Source of the DNA: Acidaminobacterium chupaoyuni
GTDB taxonomy: Bacteria; Bacillota; Clostridia; Oscillospirales; Butyricicoccaceae
Reading direction: 5' to 3' (one strand)
DNA length: 64,000 nucleotides
Assembly: GCA_047936785.1 (NCBI GenBank)
Contig: CP176394.1
Shown one piece after another: positions 1 through 7,157 of this stretch. The notes under the pieces are model-generated. The model had not been told where the DNA came from, ran no database searches, and saw only the letters and a program-made list of their open reading frames with translations. Numbering within the stretch: position 1 is the first letter of the stretch; each line of letters starts with the position of its first letter. A program made the position numbers and the translations under genes.

Positions 1-203
1 GGCGCGAAAACATCCTGAAGCGAAGAGCAGTTTTTGGTGAGCGAAAACAGGCAGAACAGAAGCGGCAAAAATAACAGCGCGCCCAGTAAAAAAGCAGCCC
101 AGCCATCCCGCAGCGGCAGAGAGCTTAAAACGGAAGCGTTGCCCACGCAAAACAGCGTGAGAAGACAAAACATGGCATGGGAAGAAAGAGAAGTACGCTC
201 CAT
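1..203 (-). CDS. GerAB-type spore germination permease, N-terminal part (cut by window edge)
   Basis: Only the first 67 codons lie in the window; the gene runs off the left edge. The ATG at 203 shares one base with the TAA stop of the gerAC-like gene, and the preceding GGGGGTGA can serve as ribosome site, so the two are probably translationally coupled. The visible part has two hydrophobic segments (about residues 9-31 and 36-57), as expected for the start of a multi-span inner-membrane permease. GerAB proteins are the amino-acid-permease-like subunit that binds the germinant. The call rests on position, as the third gene after GerAA-like and GerAC-like genes, plus hydrophobicity; too little sequence is present for motif support. 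Confidence 0.7.
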   Translation of the reverse strand, partial: MERTSLSSHAMFCLLTLFCVGNASVLSSLPLRDGWAAFLLGALLFLPLLFCLFSLTKNCSSLQDVFA

Positions 204-1300
204 TATTTCACCCCCTTGAGCATGGTGCGCCCCGAGCCGCCCAGCGTGCAATCCACCTCCACCTGAATCGGCAGCGTGGGATAGATCGAGCGCCAGTTTT
301 GAGAAAGCTCTTTCCACTGGCGGGGCATCTTTTTAGAAAAAGTTCGGCCGATGCCGATGGAATCGGCCCGATATTCCTGCTGGAGAACAGCAAGCGTTTC
401 GGCGAGCTGCTTTTGCAGGGTCTCGGCGCAAAGCGCTTCCGCTTGTTCGGCCGATTCAAAAACAGTGCTTTCTTCTTCCGCCAGGCGGGCGCGAACCGAA
501 AGCCGAACCACGGCCGAAGGCTTGCCGTCGTTCCATTGGGGAATGATCTTGCATCGGCTGCGGAAAAGCGTGAAAGAAACATCTTCAGAAGCCATTTCCA
601 AAAGCCCTTCCTGCCGCGCGTTGCGCATCAACAAAAGAAGACGCGTTTGCGGGGTATCCAAAAACCCCGCCAGGCGGTCTTCGCGAAAGATCGCGGTGCC
701 GTCGAAATAGGCGTTGGGTTCGTCTTTGGGGTCGTTTATCACATTGGCTGCCGGCAAAACAGGGTCAATGCCCACTTCATTCAGATCGGATTGGAAATGA
801 TAAAAGGGCATGTCGATCACCGCCGAGCTGGGTGAGCTTCCACCCGCCATTTTGGAAAATTCATAGCTGGCCAGATCTTCTGTGGAAGGCTGGGGCAGCA
901 GCAGATCGGCCGCTGTATCGGCCCGTGAGATCAGGGGGCGCAGAGAAAGCGCAATGGATTTTTGGCGACTGGTAAAATCGACGATGGCGGCGACCCCCTG
1001 CTTGGCCACATCTTCGCTGATGACCAGCGACTGTGCGTGGCCATAATAAAAGGTGCGGCCCGTCTGGGCCTGCGCGGCGCGCCCCGCCGAAAGCAGCGAA
1101 GCGCCTTCACTGGCGATGAACCGCGGCATGACCTTGCCTTCTTCCTGAAGCCCCACCAGTTCATGGGTGATGCGGTAACCCTTTTCGGAAAAATCGACGG
1201 CGGCGCCCGAAATGATGGAAAGCGAATCGGTTTCGCGCTGATCGGTGCATCCCGACAGGAGCATCAGGCATAAGAGCAGCAGCAGACTAATTTTTTTCAT
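203..1300 (-). CDS. Ger(x)C family germination lipoprotein (GerAC-like)
   Basis: A 365-residue protein of the usual length for the C subunit of a GerA-type germinant receptor, which sits on the outer face of the spore inner membrane. It begins with a lipoprotein signal peptide ending in LLSGC (Cys near residue 18), and continues with the Ger(x)C-type N-terminal domain and a C-terminal alpha/beta domain. The ATG at 1300 follows GGAGG at six bases. The start overlaps the end of the GerAA-like gene by 14 bases and its stop overlaps the next start by one base, so the three subunits are made from one message. The A-C-B order differs from the A-B-C order of Bacillus gerA. Confidence 0.92.
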   Translation of the reverse strand: MKKISLLLLLCLMLLSGCTDQRETDSLSIISGAAVDFSEKGYRITHELVGLQEEGKVMPRFIASEGASLLSAGRAAQAQTGRTFYYGHAQSLVISEDVAKQGVAAIVDFTSRQKSIALSLRPLISRADTAADLLLPQPSTEDLASYEFSKMAGGSSPSSAVIDMPFYHFQSDLNEVGIDPVLPAANVINDPKDEPNAYFDGTAIFREDRLAGFLDTPQTRLLLLMRNARQEGLLEMASEDVSFTLFRSRCKIIPQWNDGKPSAVVRLSVRARLAEEESTVFESAEQAEALCAETLQKQLAETLAVLQQEYRADSIGIGRTFSKKMPRQWKELSQNWRSIYPTLPIQVEVDCTLGGSGRTMLKGVK

Positions 1301-2747
1301 GTCTGTCCTCCGAAAGAAACCGCCCGAACCCGCGCATGAACCGCCAGGGATAGCGGATATAAGAATCTTCGTGGCGGTCGGCCAAAGGCGCGGCCTGGCT
1401 TAAAACAGGCACCCCGAACGAAGAAAGGCTGCAAAGATGGGCCAGCAGCGTCAGCATACCCAAAAGATAACCGTAAAGCCCCAGCCACCCGGCCATCAGC
1501 AAAAGCAGAAACCGCCATAGCAAAATGGAGCCTATCAGGCGCGGCATCATCAGCCCGGTGATGCCCGAAAACGCCACGATGATCACCATGGGCGCGCTGA
1601 TGAAACGCGCATCCACCGCCGCCTGCCCCACCACCAGCGCGCCCACGATGGAAAGCGCCGTGCCGATGCCGGAAGGCGTGCGCGAGCCGGATTCACGCAA
1701 AATTTCAAAAGCGCCCAGCAGCAGAAGCGATTCGAAAAACGAAGAAAACGGAACCCCTTCGCGGGCGCTGGAAATGGAAAACAGCAGCGGCGCGGGCAGC
1801 ATTTCGCGGTGATAGGTGATCAGCGCCACATAAACCGGCACGATGGAAAGCGAGAAGAAAAACCCCAGAATGCGGATCATGCGGCCGATGGCGGCATAAT
1901 GCCAGCTGACATAATAATCTTCGCTGCTTTGGAACTGTTCCATCAGGATATAGGGCGCCGTCAGCACCACGGGGGAACCATCCACCAAAATGGCGGCGCG
2001 GCCTTCCAGCAGCTTGGAGGTGACCACATCGGGGCGTTCGGTGTTGCCGATGGTCTTAAACGAGCTGAACGGGCGGTCGCGAATCAGTTCCTGAATGTAG
2101 TTCGCATCCAGAATGCCATCGATGGAAATGGAACGAAGCCTGCCCCGCAGCGTTTCCAAAAGCGAATCGGGGGTTGTGCCTTTTAAATAGCAAAGGCAGA
2201 CGGTGGTTTTCGTTTTTTCGCCCAGCTCTATGAATTCAAACTTTAAATCGGGCGTACGCAGTTTGCGGCGCAGCATGGAAATATTCATCAAAATCCCTTC
2301 GGTGAAGCCTTCGTGAGGGCCGCGCACCACCTGCTCGGCGTCGGGTTCCGAAATCGAACGCATGGTGAACCCTTTGGTGTTTAAAATCAACCCGTCTTCA
2401 CAGCCCTGGCAAAGCAGAAGGGTATCGCCGTAAACGATGCTGCGCACGATGGAATCCACATCGCGGGTGCGCTTGATTTCGTTGATTTGCAGGCCATGGC
2501 GCGCGATGGTTTCAAGCCGGTCTGCTTTGGGCGAAAAGTTCTCATAGGCAAAGCCGTGAAGAGCCATCAGAACGCTTTGGTTGATGACCAGGTTATTGAC
2601 CATGCCGTCGCAATAGATCATGCAGCAGCTCAGCGGCGAAGCGCCGCCCGTGGCGAAGCGCCGATAAATAACCGTGGAATCGCCTTCGAAAAGCTGTTGA
2701 AACAAGCGAATATTTTCTTCCACCGAAGGCAAAAGCTGTTTTTCCAT
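1287..2747 (-). CDS. GerA-type spore germination protein, A subunit
   Basis: A 486-residue GerA/SpoVAF-family protein. The N-terminal half (about residues 1-240) is soluble; it is followed by the conserved stretch GRAAILVDGSPVVLTAP near residues 250-266 and then several membrane spans in the C-terminal half. It is the large subunit of a nutrient germinant receptor in the spore inner membrane. I chose ATG 2747 because GGAGG lies eight bases upstream; the open frame extends 34 codons further, but that part overlaps a terminator hairpin and has no ribosome site. It is the first gene of the germination operon. A sigma-G-like promoter just upstream suggests forespore expression. Confidence 0.93.
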   Translation of the reverse strand: MEKQLLPSVEENIRLFQQLFEGDSTVIYRRFATGGASPLSCCMIYCDGMVNNLVINQSVLMALHGFAYENFSPKADRLETIARHGLQINEIKRTRDVDSIVRSIVYGDTLLLCQGCEDGLILNTKGFTMRSISEPDAEQVVRGPHEGFTEGILMNISMLRRKLRTPDLKFEFIELGEKTKTTVCLCYLKGTTPDSLLETLRGRLRSISIDGILDANYIQELIRDRPFSSFKTIGNTERPDVVTSKLLEGRAAILVDGSPVVLTAPYILMEQFQSSEDYYVSWHYAAIGRMIRILGFFFSLSIVPVYVALITYHREMLPAPLLFSISSAREGVPFSSFFESLLLLGAFEILRESGSRTPSGIGTALSIVGALVVGQAAVDARFISAPMVIIVAFSGITGLMMPRLIGSILLWRFLLLLMAGWLGLYGYLLGMLTLLAHLCSLSSFGVPVLSQAAPLADRHEDSYIRYPWRFMRGFGRFLSEDRHEKN

Positions 2748-2781
2748 CTGCCGATCCTCCGTTTCATCAAAACTCATGTGA

Positions 2782-2811
2782 AAGTATGGCCGAAAAAGAA
2801 TAAAAAAATAC
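2782..2811 (-). promoter_or_regulatory. possible sigma-G/sigma-F type promoter of the gerA-like operon
   Basis: On the minus strand GTATT (2811-2807) and CATACTT (2788-2782) are separated by 18 bases. This resembles the forespore consensus GHATR-N17/18-CATNNTA known from Bacillus subtilis, with one mismatch in each box. It lies 34 bases upstream of the GerAA start, and its -35 box begins on the edge of the preceding terminator stem. No good sigma-A promoter is seen here. This is pattern matching only. Confidence 0.45.
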
Positions 2812-2832
2812 CGCATTCCAACGGAATGCGGT
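2802..2832 (-). terminator. rho-independent terminator after the anti-sigma gene
   Basis: A hairpin with stem CCGCATTCC/GGAATGCGG and a short loop is followed on the minus strand by a run of seven T. It begins 17 bases after the stop of the anti-sigma factor gene and separates that operon from the germination operon. Confidence 0.85.
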
Positions 2833-2848
2833 AAAAATCGAAGAGGCA

Positions 2849-3682
2849 TCAGCCAAAGATCACGATCAGCCCGAATTTGGCCGAAGGATCTGTTTTGGGC
2901 AGATGATAGGGCGAAGGCGCCAGGGTATACCCCGCGTTTCTCAGCATCTGGCGAATTTCGCTTTGCGTGAATTTGGAGGTGTTCACATAAATATAGGTCT
3001 GTTTTTTTTCGGGATACGAAACAATGTCATCGGCCGAAAATTCGGCGGGCAGGGCGCCGCTGCCGGTGGCGATGGTATAAAACGCGAAAAGCTCATCGGT
3101 TTCTAAAGAGGGCACATAAAAGCGATCGGCAGAAGCGGTTTTCGGCAGCCCCGAAGCGCTGCTTTCGGCGGTGTCATTCGGCGCGGGCGCGGCAAAGCTG
3201 CTCACTGCGCCATCGGCTGTGCCGTCTGTGCTGCCGTTGGGGTCGTTTGCGGCGGGCGAAACGCTTCTGGCCGCGGCTTCGGGCAGCGCAGCGCTTTTGG
3301 TGGCAGCGTTTTCGGTGGCGGCGCCATCTGCGCCCCACTGATGGCCGAACAGATAAAACCCGCTCAGATGTTCGGAAGCGCCGCTGAACAGAAACAGCAG
3401 CAGCGCGGCGGTGGCCGCCAGCGAAGAGAAGATGCGAAAATAGGAACGGGGTTGTTTTTGGGTGGTGGATTTGATCGACGCCATGATCGATTGGTGAAGC
3501 TGGGGCGGGGGCTCTTTCTGCAAATGGCGCAGCTCATAAGAAAGCAGGCGCGTGGCCTCAAAGCGGGCGCGGCAGGCGGGGCATTCTTCCAGGTGAGCCA
3601 AAAGATCGGAAATTTCAGAGGCGGGCAGCTCGCCATCCAGATAACAGTTCATTTTTTCAATATATTTTTGACAAGCCGTCAT
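2849..3682 (-). CDS. anti-sigma factor with zinc-finger (zf-HC2) domain
   Basis: A 277-residue membrane protein. Residues 1-45 form a zf-HC2 anti-sigma domain with the HxxxCxxC pattern (HLEECPAC near residues 30-37), which in this family clamps the partner ECF sigma factor. One membrane span follows near residues 85-102, then an Ala/Ser/Asp-rich linker (about 115-185) and an extracytoplasmic C-terminal domain of about 90 residues that I do not recognise. Its ATG overlaps the stop of the sigma gene (ATGA), the usual arrangement for a cognate pair. The external domain is probably the part that responds to the signal; the signal is unknown. Confidence 0.88.
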   Translation of the reverse strand: MTACQKYIEKMNCYLDGELPASEISDLLAHLEECPACRARFEATRLLSYELRHLQKEPPPQLHQSIMASIKSTTQKQPRSYFRIFSSLAATAALLLFLFSGASEHLSGFYLFGHQWGADGAATENAATKSAALPEAAARSVSPAANDPNGSTDGTADGAVSSFAAPAPNDTAESSASGLPKTASADRFYVPSLETDELFAFYTIATGSGALPAEFSADDIVSYPEKKQTYIYVNTSKFTQSEIRQMLRNAGYTLAPSPYHLPKTDPSAKFGLIVIFG

Positions 3683-4290
3683 TTTTCAACGCCCCCCTTC
3701 GAAGATTTAGACGCAGGCCTGGCGAAAAAGTTCCCGTTTTCCGCCAGCTTTGCGCGAAGCTTTTCGCGGGCGCGGGCAATGCGCGATTTCACGGTTCCCT
3801 GGCCCAGTTCCAGCGAAGAAGAGATATCTTCATAAGAAAGCCCCACAATATCGCGCAAGATCAGAATTTCACGGTGATCGGGGGATAAAGCGGAAAGGCT
3901 TTGATGGATCTCTTTGCGCAATTCCTTGCGTTCCAGCTCGCTGGAAGGGTCATAGCGCATATCGGGCACATCAAAGGTATATTCTTCTTCATCATCATTG
4001 AAAACGGAAAAAGAAACTTCGTTTTTGGCATAGCGCTTGCGCAGAACATCTTTGCAGACATTGGAAGCCACCCGGTAAAGCCAGGTGGAAAAAAGGCTTT
4101 CTTCATTGAACTGGGGCAAAAAGCGATAAACTTTCAGAAAAATTTCCTGCGAGGCATCCATGGCGTCATGCTCATTGCCCGTGTAATGATAGGCAAGGTT
4201 ATAGATCTGTTTTTCATATTGCGTCACCAGCTGTTCAAAGGCATGGCTGTCGCCCTGCTTGGCGCGGCGGACAATATCGGTTTCGTTCAT
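3679..4290 (-). CDS. ECF-type RNA polymerase sigma factor (SigW/RpoE-like)
   Basis: A 203-residue group IV sigma factor. Region 2 covers about residues 20-90, with the core-binding and -10 recognition segment around DASQEIFLKVYRF and STWLYRVASNVCKD. Region 4 covers about 125-185, with the helix-turn-helix GLSYEDISSSLELGQGTVKS. The ATG at 4290 follows GAGGTGATC, an almost perfect complement to 16S rRNA. It lies 26 bases after dusB on the same strand and overlaps the anti-sigma gene by four bases, so it is probably co-transcribed with both. Its targets are not visible here; no obvious ECF promoter was found upstream of the operon. Confidence 0.93.
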   Translation of the reverse strand: MNETDIVRRAKQGDSHAFEQLVTQYEKQIYNLAYHYTGNEHDAMDASQEIFLKVYRFLPQFNEESLFSTWLYRVASNVCKDVLRKRYAKNEVSFSVFNDDEEEYTFDVPDMRYDPSSELERKELRKEIHQSLSALSPDHREILILRDIVGLSYEDISSSLELGQGTVKSRIARAREKLRAKLAENGNFFARPASKSSKGGVEK

Positions 4291-4316
4291 GGATGGATCA
4301 CCTCATTTTTCAAATC

Positions 4317-5282
4317 TCATGCAAGCTGACGCAGCATCTCGCCGCAAAGCTCGGCGATCTCGCGGCGGGAAGCGACTTGGGCAAAACGCAGTTTATAAGG
4401 TTTTGCGCCCGCAACCCCTTTCAGATACCAGAGAATGTGTTTCCGGGCTTCGGGAATGGCGCGGGCTTCGCCCTTTCGCTCACACATCAAAGCAATATGC
4501 TGCTGCATGATGGCCAGCAGATCGGCCAGATCCTGCGGCGGGCAGGGGCGGTTTTCCAAAGCGGCAAGCATCCGGCGGAAAACAAGCGGGTCGCCTTGCG
4601 CCCCGCGGGCCACCATCACAAAATCGATTCCGCGGCGCAGGGCGTTTGCGGCGTCTTCCCCCGTGAACATATCGCCGCTGGCGATCACGGGAACGGAAAC
4701 GGCCTGTTTCACCTGCTCGATGATGGAAAAATCGCTTTTGCCCGCATACATCTGGCGGCGTGTGCGCCCATGGACGCAAAGGGCATCGGCGCCCGCGCTT
4801 TCGGCCATTCTGGCGAATTCCACCGCGTTGCAGTGATCTTCGTCAAAGCCTTTGCGGAATTTAACGGTCAGCGGCACGGAAATTTTCTTGCGCACGGCCG
4901 CGATCAAGCGTTCGGCGGCGGCAGGGTCGCGCATCAGCGCGCTGCCTTCGCCGTTGTTCACGATTTTGGGAACAGGGCAGCCCATGTTGATATCAAGAAA
5001 ATCGGCGCCGGAAATTTCAAGGGCCATCACGGCGGCTTCGGCGCAGACGGAAGGATCGGAACCGAAGATCTGTGCGCCGCAGGGATGTTCCTCGGGCGCG
5101 ATGAACAAAAGCTCACGGGTTTTTTTATCATGATAGGTCAGGGCCTTGGCGCTGACCATTTCGGTGTAGCAGCCCGCCGCGCCGAAACGGCGGCAAACGC
5201 TGCGGAAGGCCGAATCGGTGACGCCCGCCATGGGCCCCAGAAGCAGCGGGTTTTCAAAGGATAAATCTTTTATGGCCGGCAC
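4317..5282 (-). CDS. dusB: tRNA-dihydrouridine synthase (DusB-like)
   Basis: A 321-residue FMN enzyme that reduces uridine to dihydrouridine in tRNA D-loops. The N-terminal FMN-binding segment LLLGPMAGVTD (about 13-23) and the signature INMGCPVPKIV with the catalytic Cys at residue 102 are intact. A helical tRNA-binding domain fills the C-terminal 80 residues. The start is GTG at 5282, eight bases after AAAGGAG; the site lies inside the end of the upstream capA-like gene, which overlaps by 13 bases. In Bacillus and many Clostridia dus genes also sit in small mixed operons. The sigma factor gene follows after 26 bases. Confidence 0.95.
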   Translation of the reverse strand: MPAIKDLSFENPLLLGPMAGVTDSAFRSVCRRFGAAGCYTEMVSAKALTYHDKKTRELLFIAPEEHPCGAQIFGSDPSVCAEAAVMALEISGADFLDINMGCPVPKIVNNGEGSALMRDPAAAERLIAAVRKKISVPLTVKFRKGFDEDHCNAVEFARMAESAGADALCVHGRTRRQMYAGKSDFSIIEQVKQAVSVPVIASGDMFTGEDAANALRRGIDFVMVARGAQGDPLVFRRMLAALENRPCPPQDLADLLAIMQQHIALMCERKGEARAIPEARKHILWYLKGVAGAKPYKLRFAQVASRREIAELCGEMLRQLA

Positions 5283-6496
5283 GCGAAGGTCTCCTTTGTT
5301 TTCAAAAATTCGCCGAACACCTGCTGCGCAAGCGCCTGATAGCCCTCTAACGAAATGGGGGAATCATACTTTTTGATGGCATGCAGGGCCATTTGCCCGG
5401 CGGTGTAATCTTCCAGCGGGAAAACGCCGAAATGCTTGGCGCCGTTTTCATAATGGGTCATCAGCGGCAGCAGGCCGGGGTTTTCGGTGGTGACGGTGCC
5501 ATCGGCGGCTTTCACCACGGTGAGCCCCAGCATTCCGCCCAGCATGGTGTTTTTTTTCTGCTGGCCCGAAATGAAATTGCCGAGGGAATAAACACAGAAG
5601 GTTTTGCCGCCATCCGCACGGTCGAGCCACGCGGCGGGCTGGATCACATGGGGGTGGTGGCCGATGATGAGATCGGCCCCGCAATCGGCCAGCAGCCGGG
5701 CCAGACCATCCTGCACAGCGTTTTCTTTCAGCTGATATTCCGTGCCCCAATGCATGGAAACCACCAGATAATCGCATTGGGGGCGCAGCGCCGCAAGATC
5801 GGCGCGGATCTTTGCTTCATCGATCAGCGAAACACACCAGGGCTTATCCGCGGGCAGAGGAATGCCGTTGGTTCCGTAGGTATAACCCACAAACCCGAAT
5901 TTGATGCCGTTTTTTTCGATCAGGCAGGGCTGTTTGCTTTCTTCTTCGGTGGAAAAAGCGCCGATGACGGGGATCTGAAGCTCTTTCCAGAGGGCAAGCG
6001 TGTTCATCAGCCCCTGCTGGCGTTTATCCAGAGCGTGGTTCGTGGCTTCGTTGACAAGGTTGAAGCCCGCGGCCGCAAGGGCTCTGCCGGCTTCCTGAGG
6101 GGCGTTGAGCGAAGGATATTTACCGATGCCCAGCTCCGTTCCGCCCAAAGGAACTTCCTGATTGACAAAGGCGATATCGGCGGCCGAAGCATAGGGGGCG
6201 ACGGAAGCATATAAATGGGTGAAATCAAAACCGCCGTCCGCGGTCTTGCAATCCATAGAAACGGTGTTATGTAAAAGGTTGTCGCCCACCGCGATCAAAG
6301 TGGCGCGCTTGGGTTCTTCGGCGGCCGGTGTCTGCGCGGGGGTTTCGGCGGGGGTGTTTGCCGGCGCGTCGGCATTCTGCGAGGCGGGTTTGCCGCTTTC
6401 GGCGGGCTGTGCAGTGGAAGAACAGCCAAACAGAGAAACGGTGAGCGCCAGCAGCATCAGCACGGCGGCAAAGCGGGAAAAAGCGGTTCGGTTCAT
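5270..6496 (-). CDS. CapA family lipoprotein (PGA_cap metallophosphoesterase-like)
   Basis: A 408-residue exported protein. Its signal peptide ends in a lipobox (SLFGC, Cys at residue 25), followed by a Pro/Ala/Glu-rich linker to about residue 62. The CapA/PGA_cap domain contains the calcineurin-like motifs AVGDNLLHN, FVNQEVPLGG, SMHWGTEYQ and GHHPHVIQP. CapA proteins belong to poly-gamma-glutamate systems, but no capB or capC is nearby and many stand-alone clostridial homologues have no known substrate, so a specific role is not assigned. The ATG at 6496 follows AAGGAG. The gene probably opens the operon that continues with dusB and the sigma/anti-sigma pair. Confidence 0.88.
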   Translation of the reverse strand: MNRTAFSRFAAVLMLLALTVSLFGCSSTAQPAESGKPASQNADAPANTPAETPAQTPAAEEPKRATLIAVGDNLLHNTVSMDCKTADGGFDFTHLYASVAPYASAADIAFVNQEVPLGGTELGIGKYPSLNAPQEAGRALAAAGFNLVNEATNHALDKRQQGLMNTLALWKELQIPVIGAFSTEEESKQPCLIEKNGIKFGFVGYTYGTNGIPLPADKPWCVSLIDEAKIRADLAALRPQCDYLVVSMHWGTEYQLKENAVQDGLARLLADCGADLIIGHHPHVIQPAAWLDRADGGKTFCVYSLGNFISGQQKKNTMLGGMLGLTVVKAADGTVTTENPGLLPLMTHYENGAKHFGVFPLEDYTAGQMALHAIKKYDSPISLEGYQALAQQVFGEFLKTKETFACRP

Positions 6497-6555
6497 GAAA
6501 ATCTCCTTATTTTACATCGGCGGATCACAAAAAACGAAACCTGAACTCATAACAA

Positions 6556-6583
6556 ATAGTATTATTTAAGATAAAAAATACAA
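6556..6583 (-). promoter_or_regulatory. possible promoter of the capA-dusB-sigma operon
   Basis: TTGTAT (6583-6578) and TACTAT (6561-6556) are 16 bases apart on the minus strand, about 60 bases before the capA-like start. The match to the sigma-A consensus is only moderate. Confidence 0.35.
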
Positions 6584-6760
6584 AAAACGGCGTTTTTGTG
6601 AAACAAATCTTAGAAATTGACAAAATCTCTATTCCTATTCTATTAAAAAACAGTGCATAAGGCAAACAAAATTTCAGCGAAAGGCGGAAAAGGATGATTG
6701 GAAGATGTTAGAAAAACAGAAAAGCGCCGCCACCGCGCAAAAGCCCCTCCGGACAGCACA

Positions 6761-6793
6761 AAACCGCCGAAACGGAAAAACGCCCGGCGGTTT
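6761..6793 (-). terminator. possible terminator after the small membrane protein gene
   Basis: An inverted repeat AAACCGCCG/CGGCGGTTT with a 15-base loop lies 21 bases after the stop at 6814 on the minus strand. The T run after it is short, so termination may be weak. Confidence 0.4.
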
Positions 6794-6813
6794 CGAGAAA
6801 AACGGTTTGGTTT

Positions 6814-7071
6814 TTAAAAAAGCAGAACGCTGAGAAGCCAAAGAATGCCTGTTGCACCCATCCCCGCAAAAAACAGCCAGTGGGAACGAAAATTTCTGAC
6901 AGAAGCATTTTTAGAAGCGCAGCCGCTTGCCAATCGAGTGGCCTCGCTGAGCATTTCACGCTTGGTCATGGGGGGCGCCGTTTGCTCCGCCACGATAAAA
7001 ATCGCCTGTTCGAACAACTTGCTGTCTTGGGGACGAACCACAACCGCCCGCTTGGAAACGCCTTTTACCAT
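6814..7071 (-). CDS. small protein with C-terminal membrane anchor, conserved hypothetical
   Basis: An 85-residue protein starting at ATG 7071, with GGAGG ten bases upstream. The N-terminal half is soluble and contains the stretch DSKLFEQAIFIVAE, which I have seen in small conserved clostridial proteins of unknown function. The last 18 or so residues are a single hydrophobic helix at the extreme C-terminus, giving a tail-anchored layout. It lies 86 bases downstream of spoIIE on the same strand and may be co-transcribed with it. No function is known to me. A longer open frame upstream (to 7179) overlaps the end of spoIIE and lacks a ribosome site. Confidence 0.75.
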   Translation of the reverse strand: MVKGVSKRAVVVRPQDSKLFEQAIFIVAEQTAPPMTKREMLSEATRLASGCASKNASVRNFRSHWLFFAGMGATGILWLLSVLLF

Positions 7072-7157
7072 ACGATGTGATCCTCCACCCCGCAAAATAT
7101 AACGGCCCGCGAAAACCGCGGTTCTTTCGCTTTTAGTTTTGCCGAAGAGGGAAAGAT

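Larger units (their letters stand above)
6497..6813. other. AT-rich intergenic region
   Basis: About 317 bases without a credible gene. It holds a weak minus-strand promoter for the capA-like gene and, at its right end, a possible terminator for the 85-residue protein gene. A TTGACA-N18-TATTAA pattern on the plus strand at about 6618-6647 has no gene downstream. Confidence 0.6.
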
